From contig JAITMC010000026.1 of NCBI GenBank assembly GCA_031277615.1, positions 186,001 to 250,000 of the forward strand: a DNA stretch of 64,000 bases, given 5' to 3'. Under the pieces are notes generated by a model that saw only the letters and a program-made list of their open reading frames with translations, did no database searches and was not told where the DNA came from. Below are positions 60,743-64,000 of the stretch, piece after piece (positions within the stretch are counted from its first letter, which is position 1; each line of letters starts with the position of its first letter). Origin of the DNA: Chryseobacterium sp. (GTDB taxonomy: Bacteria; Bacteroidota; Bacteroidia; Flavobacteriales; Weeksellaceae). The translations under genes and the position numbers were made by a program.

Positions 60743-61969
60743 ATGAGTGAAAAACATTTGGTTTGCCAGGGTGCTATCTGTAAGTGCCAGTTCGGAACAG
60801 CTCCGGACAAACTTATGGTAAAAACCCAGAGCAAACGGTATATCAACGATAAAGAAGGTAGCGATAAACTCATGGCTACTCATGTGGATATTGGGGCAAC
60901 TTTCGAGAAAAATACTTTCGGAAGCTGTGCAAAAATGAATAACAATCCCTGTACGCCCAGCGTTACCCAATGGGAGGGCTACTATGAAAATATTACCGTA
61001 GAAGATAATGGCGGGAAAGCTCTTCAGGAAGACAGTAAGGCTACCTGTGCCGTGAGCGGAACTCCCAGCATAGAAATTATATTTCATGGGCAGACTGCAG
61101 AACCCATGCAGCAGAATGTGGAAAATGCAAGGCCCGAAGTTGTGGCCCAGCTGCTACCTGTGGAAGAAGATAATACCGAATATATTTATTACACAAAAGA
61201 AGGGCTTTATCTGGGCGGTATAGAAAAAAGTGCCAAAATATATATTGCTACCCAGGAAGAATATGATAAGGTGAAAGCAGATAAAAAATGGTCAGGAATC
61301 AATATTGAAAAGAGCCTGTTAAAAGAGAAAGAAGCCGCGATCACCAATGAAAAATTTGTTGAGAAAGCCTCTACCATATATGGTGAAAGTTCGGCGTACA
61401 GAGGAAATATTGAGATGGAAGCAGAACTTGAATCAGAAATGCTTGCCATAGCATGTGTTCATAAAATAAACAAAGTGGCTTACGGGGTCAACAGCAAACA
61501 GGCTGTCTTATTCAGAAATACAAAAATTGCAGAACGAAATGAAACGAAGAAGCAGCTGGCTGTAGCAGCGATCATCCGTTCTTTAACCACCGATGAAGAT
61601 CCGAGTAACGGAGCGACTATGTGGGATGGTGCCGAACAGGCCGCTTTTCCTGCCAGTGACGACAGATATTCAACAGGGAAATTTGAAATCCATATGAATA
61701 CCATGGGATGGACGATTTCTGATGCCCATCATACCAAATGGCAGACAGGAGTGGAAAGGCTGGGAGCAACCTTTAATGCCCCCAAAGAAAAATATACCCC
61801 GGGAAAAAATCCTAACAATAAGTATGCAACCGAAGGAACGATTGCCCTGGAATCAAGAGCGGTATTTTTAGGAACGATCTTTTGGAAAGAATTAAAAACA
61901 AGAAAAAAGAAACCCGCCGAAAAAAAACAACCTACTGAAAAAAAGAAACCCAATGGAAAGAAGAAATAA
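60743..61969 (+). CDS. T6SS PAAR-like (DUF4280) effector 2 with variable C-terminal domain
   Basis: 408 residues. The DUF4280 domain (1-143) has the same cysteines and nearly the same DNA as effector 1. It is followed by a linker (YIYYTKEGLYLGGIEKSAKI) and a C-terminal domain with ASTIYGESSAYRG (about 211-223), SEMLAIACVHKINKVAYG, GATMWDGAEQAAFP and GTIFWKELK. IYGESS ... AIACVHKIN resembles the catalytic-Glu region of SleB/Hydrolase_2 enzymes, so a peptidoglycan-cleaving toxin is a reasonable prediction. It ends in a Lys/Pro tail (KKPAEKKQPTEKKKPNGKKK). The lipoprotein gene overlaps its end by 17 bp. Confidence 0.83.
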   Translation: MSEKHLVCQGAICKCQFGTAPDKLMVKTQSKRYINDKEGSDKLMATHVDIGATFEKNTFGSCAKMNNNPCTPSVTQWEGYYENITVEDNGGKALQEDSKATCAVSGTPSIEIIFHGQTAEPMQQNVENARPEVVAQLLPVEEDNTEYIYYTKEGLYLGGIEKSAKIYIATQEEYDKVKADKKWSGINIEKSLLKEKEAAITNEKFVEKASTIYGESSAYRGNIEMEAELESEMLAIACVHKINKVAYGVNSKQAVLFRNTKIAERNETKKQLAVAAIIRSLTTDEDPSNGATMWDGAEQAAFPASDDRYSTGKFEIHMNTMGWTISDAHHTKWQTGVERLGATFNAPKEKYTPGKNPNNKYATEGTIALESRAVFLGTIFWKELKTRKKKPAEKKQPTEKKKPNGKKK

Positions 61970-62642
61970 CTTGTATTTTTTTATCGTATTCTTTTTTTAT
62001 CTCGGCTGTAAATCCCAGAAACAGGATTACAAAGTAATTCATACCGGAAATAAAGAGCTGCAGGCAACCTATTATTTTCATCCTGATCATACGGAATATG
62101 CCCGGTCATACGGCAACTCGGTTCAGAATGATTCTTTAACGTTCAGCAGGGATAAAAATAACCTGATGGTAAAAGAGTTCAATTACGACGGAAAACAGAA
62201 AAAAAGAACCGCCGGCGGAAGTATTCAGTATGTGGACTATTATACGAAGCTCTCCGATATTATTGTGTCTGGCAATCCTTTATCCATAGATGAAGTTCCG
62301 GTGACGAATTTCAACTTTACGAAAAAAGATGCAGAAATGGAAGATATCATTAAGGAGAACTGTAAACCGACAAAAGAGGGCTACAGCGGATGTGACTTTA
62401 GTTTTCCAAAAAGCAATGTACCTCCGTATCTGCCGGAAAGCGCAACCATAACCTCTGCCCAGGTAAAAAAAGGTAAAGACGGACTGGAAGAAATTGAATT
62501 GCAGGGTAAATATGACGGCAAAATGTTTCATTATAAGAGAAACTATTATTACGACAATAAAAGGATTACGAAAATCATTACTTCCGTCAAAGATAACAGT
62601 TCTGCAGATTCTTATGAAGATACTTATTCTGTAAAGAATTAG
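61953..62642 (+). CDS. Lipoprotein, candidate immunity protein of effector 2
   Basis: 229 residues. Short signal with lipobox YLGCKS (Cys near 19), then a soluble domain (KELQATYYFHPDHTEYARSYG, ENCKPTKEGYSGCDFSFPKS with two cysteines, GKMFHYKRNYYYDNKRITK). No family recognised. Its start lies inside the effector gene (17-bp overlap), so expression is coupled, and a periplasmic lipoprotein fits protection against a wall-degrading effector. Role inferred from position only. Confidence 0.65.
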   Translation: MERRNNLYFFIVFFFYLGCKSQKQDYKVIHTGNKELQATYYFHPDHTEYARSYGNSVQNDSLTFSRDKNNLMVKEFNYDGKQKKRTAGGSIQYVDYYTKLSDIIVSGNPLSIDEVPVTNFNFTKKDAEMEDIIKENCKPTKEGYSGCDFSFPKSNVPPYLPESATITSAQVKKGKDGLEEIELQGKYDGKMFHYKRNYYYDNKRITKIITSVKDNSSADSYEDTYSVKN

Positions 62643-62747
62643 ATGATATAGGCAATGAATGGAGATAATCAGTATTTTTATTGAAAGTTGACATTCAGTA
62701 TTTAAAAATAAAAACAACAGATGAAAACTAATTAAAACTGAATTATT

Positions 62748-64000
62748 ATGGTTATTACAGGAGATACACGCCCAATTGCCGGTACAAGCTGTACGTACGC
62801 CTTATCTTCGGGAGGTAAAAAAATAACCCCGAAAGAGTGGAGGATAGAATATGGCGGTAAAGTATTGGCCACCAGTACCAGCGGATCCTTTAAATTCAAT
62901 ATTAACCTGGCAGGAAAAACTGTCAGGCTTGCTGCTGTTACCCTACAAAATGGGAAACAGACCATTTATTCCACCGATCTTACCATTCTTGCCGAACGCC
63001 CTAAAATAGTGTCCGTAGAATGGCAGGACTCTAACGGAAAAGCCATAGGAAAGCGTAAAGTAGGCTATCTGGATAAAATCAAACTCAGCATAAAAACATC
63101 CAATATCCCGAAAGGTGATACCCTCAAAATATCGGTATATGAAGATGATACTACCGGAGACCGAGCTATGGGAACCTATACAAGCAGTGCCGTGAATGAA
63201 AGAGGATATGCATTTCTGTATTTCAATCAGCTGAGTTTATATCAGACAAAACTCAACAATTCAGACTGGGTAGATGAAGGTGAACACGAATACTATGTAA
63301 AAATAGTTTATAAAAACCATATAGATCAGGCAGAAGAAAAAACACAGCTGGTTATAGAAAACGAACTGAAAAAACATATCGATCAGCCAAAACCTGCGAA
63401 TAATCCTGTAGTTGTCGGAAAAAATGAAGCTCCGGCAAGGACTAAAAAAAGAGCTGTTAACTTTACTTTTGGAGTGTTCTTAGATGGAACGCTCAATAAT
63501 ATGTATAATACAGAGCTTAGAAAAAAAGCAGAGGGACAGAAACAATCCGATACAACAGGTCTTAATAGAATGATATTAGCAGGCGCTGTATATAAAGAAC
63601 ATGGAGATGCTAAAGATCAGGAAAGTAGTTATGAAAATGATTTGTCGAATCCAGCCATTTTATTTAAAAAATATAGAGAAAATAAAGGTAATAAATTATT
63701 TAAAGTTTATACAGAAGGAATAGGGACTAACTCAGCTCCAAGTGCCCAGGGGGTAGATCTTACCGCTGGAGATTATGAAGATGATGATGTTATGCAGGGG
63801 CCTGGTTTTGGAATGGGAAGTGCAGGGATAAAAGACAGAGTACGAAAATGTATCCGGGATGTAAGACAGTTTATCACATCTAATATTTCGCCAACTAATG
63901 AAACCGTAGGTACAATAACTTTTGATGTTTTTGGTTTCAGCAGAGGGGCAGCAGCAGCTCGTCATTTCGTCCATGTAGTAACACAGGGAGCTTATAAGCC
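62748..64000 (+). CDS. DUF2235/Tle1-type phospholipase T6SS effector, 3' partial
   Basis: Open from ATG 62748 through the window end (at least 417 residues). The first ~230 residues (MVITGDTRPIAGTSCTYALS, VEWQDSNGKAIGKRKVGYLDK, DTLKISVYEDD) look like a beta-rich, Ig-like delivery or adaptor region. Then comes the DUF2235 alpha/beta-hydrolase start FTFGVFLDGTLNNMYN, and later TITFDVFGFSRGAAAARHF with the nucleophile Ser in GFSRGAA, the signature of Tle1 lipases. The expected Asp/His of the triad lie beyond the edge. No PAAR-like domain is fused, unlike the two upstream effectors, so it may ride on VgrG or another spike. Confidence 0.85.
   Translation, partial: MVITGDTRPIAGTSCTYALSSGGKKITPKEWRIEYGGKVLATSTSGSFKFNINLAGKTVRLAAVTLQNGKQTIYSTDLTILAERPKIVSVEWQDSNGKAIGKRKVGYLDKIKLSIKTSNIPKGDTLKISVYEDDTTGDRAMGTYTSSAVNERGYAFLYFNQLSLYQTKLNNSDWVDEGEHEYYVKIVYKNHIDQAEEKTQLVIENELKKHIDQPKPANNPVVVGKNEAPARTKKRAVNFTFGVFLDGTLNNMYNTELRKKAEGQKQSDTTGLNRMILAGAVYKEHGDAKDQESSYENDLSNPAILFKKYRENKGNKLFKVYTEGIGTNSAPSAQGVDLTAGDYEDDDVMQGPGFGMGSAGIKDRVRKCIRDVRQFITSNISPTNETVGTITFDVFGFSRGAAAARHFVHVVTQGAYK

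Overview
The window looks like a chromosomal stretch of a Flavobacteriia member of the Chryseobacterium type (Weeksellaceae). The support is Bacteroidetes promoters of the form TTG-N(18-23)-TAnnTTTG, several proteins ending in type IX secretion (T9SS) sorting domains, subtype-iii type VI secretion (T6SS) genes, a GxxExxY protein, DUF4286/DUF4920/DUF4199 families, a mevalonate kinase next to a UbiA prenyltransferase, and GG-leader small peptides. This assignment is by family content; no 16S gene is present. Almost all genes lie on the + strand.

Layout. 0-5.5 kb: housekeeping (CNNM/CorC transporter cut by the window edge, clpS, udk, a DivIC/FtsB-like gene, methylmalonyl-CoA mutase small subunit), interrupted by a self-contained GxxExxY cassette flanked by inverted repeats and then a THUMP-like methyltransferase. 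5.5-15.8 kb: a secreted-protein zone with a lipoprotein, an M20 dipeptidase and seven T9SS cargo proteins, three of them tandem paralogues that each keep their own promoter. 15.8-30.3 kb: metabolism (SDR, etfBA, bifunctional nuclease, nucleoside permease, thiolase, UMF1-type MFS, mevalonate kinase plus UbiA, proline dehydrogenase) and an ECF sigma/anti-sigma/outer-membrane module. 30.3-32.1 kb: a small unrecognised gene, an XRE regulator and an 843-bp gene-free AT-rich region carrying an array of TTAC-N4-GTAA palindromes and two perfect DnaA-box sequences. 32.1-35.4 kb: M14 peptidase, DUF4920 protein, APC permease. 35.6-38.9 kb: T6SS baseplate genes tssE and tssF plus a lipoprotein. 39-39.7 kb: a ~240-bp non-coding tandem repeat. 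39.9-54.9 kb: uvrA, a possible Cys/His enzyme, a GG-leader peptide, gyrA, a TPR protein, menB-menA, the SRP RNA on the - strand, and a glycosyltransferase.

55-64 kb is the most unusual part: a T6SS effector/immunity island. Two PAAR-like (DUF4280) proteins have almost identical N-terminal delivery domains and unrelated-looking, AT-richer C-termini. Each is translationally coupled to a secreted or lipoprotein partner that is a candidate immunity protein. Between them lie a frameshifted secreted-protein gene, an orphan effector C-terminal tip, and two more secreted/lipoprotein genes. The island continues off the right edge with a DUF2235/Tle1-type lipase. Together with tssE/tssF 20 kb upstream, this suggests an active interbacterial T6SS whose payload is being replaced by C-terminal swapping.
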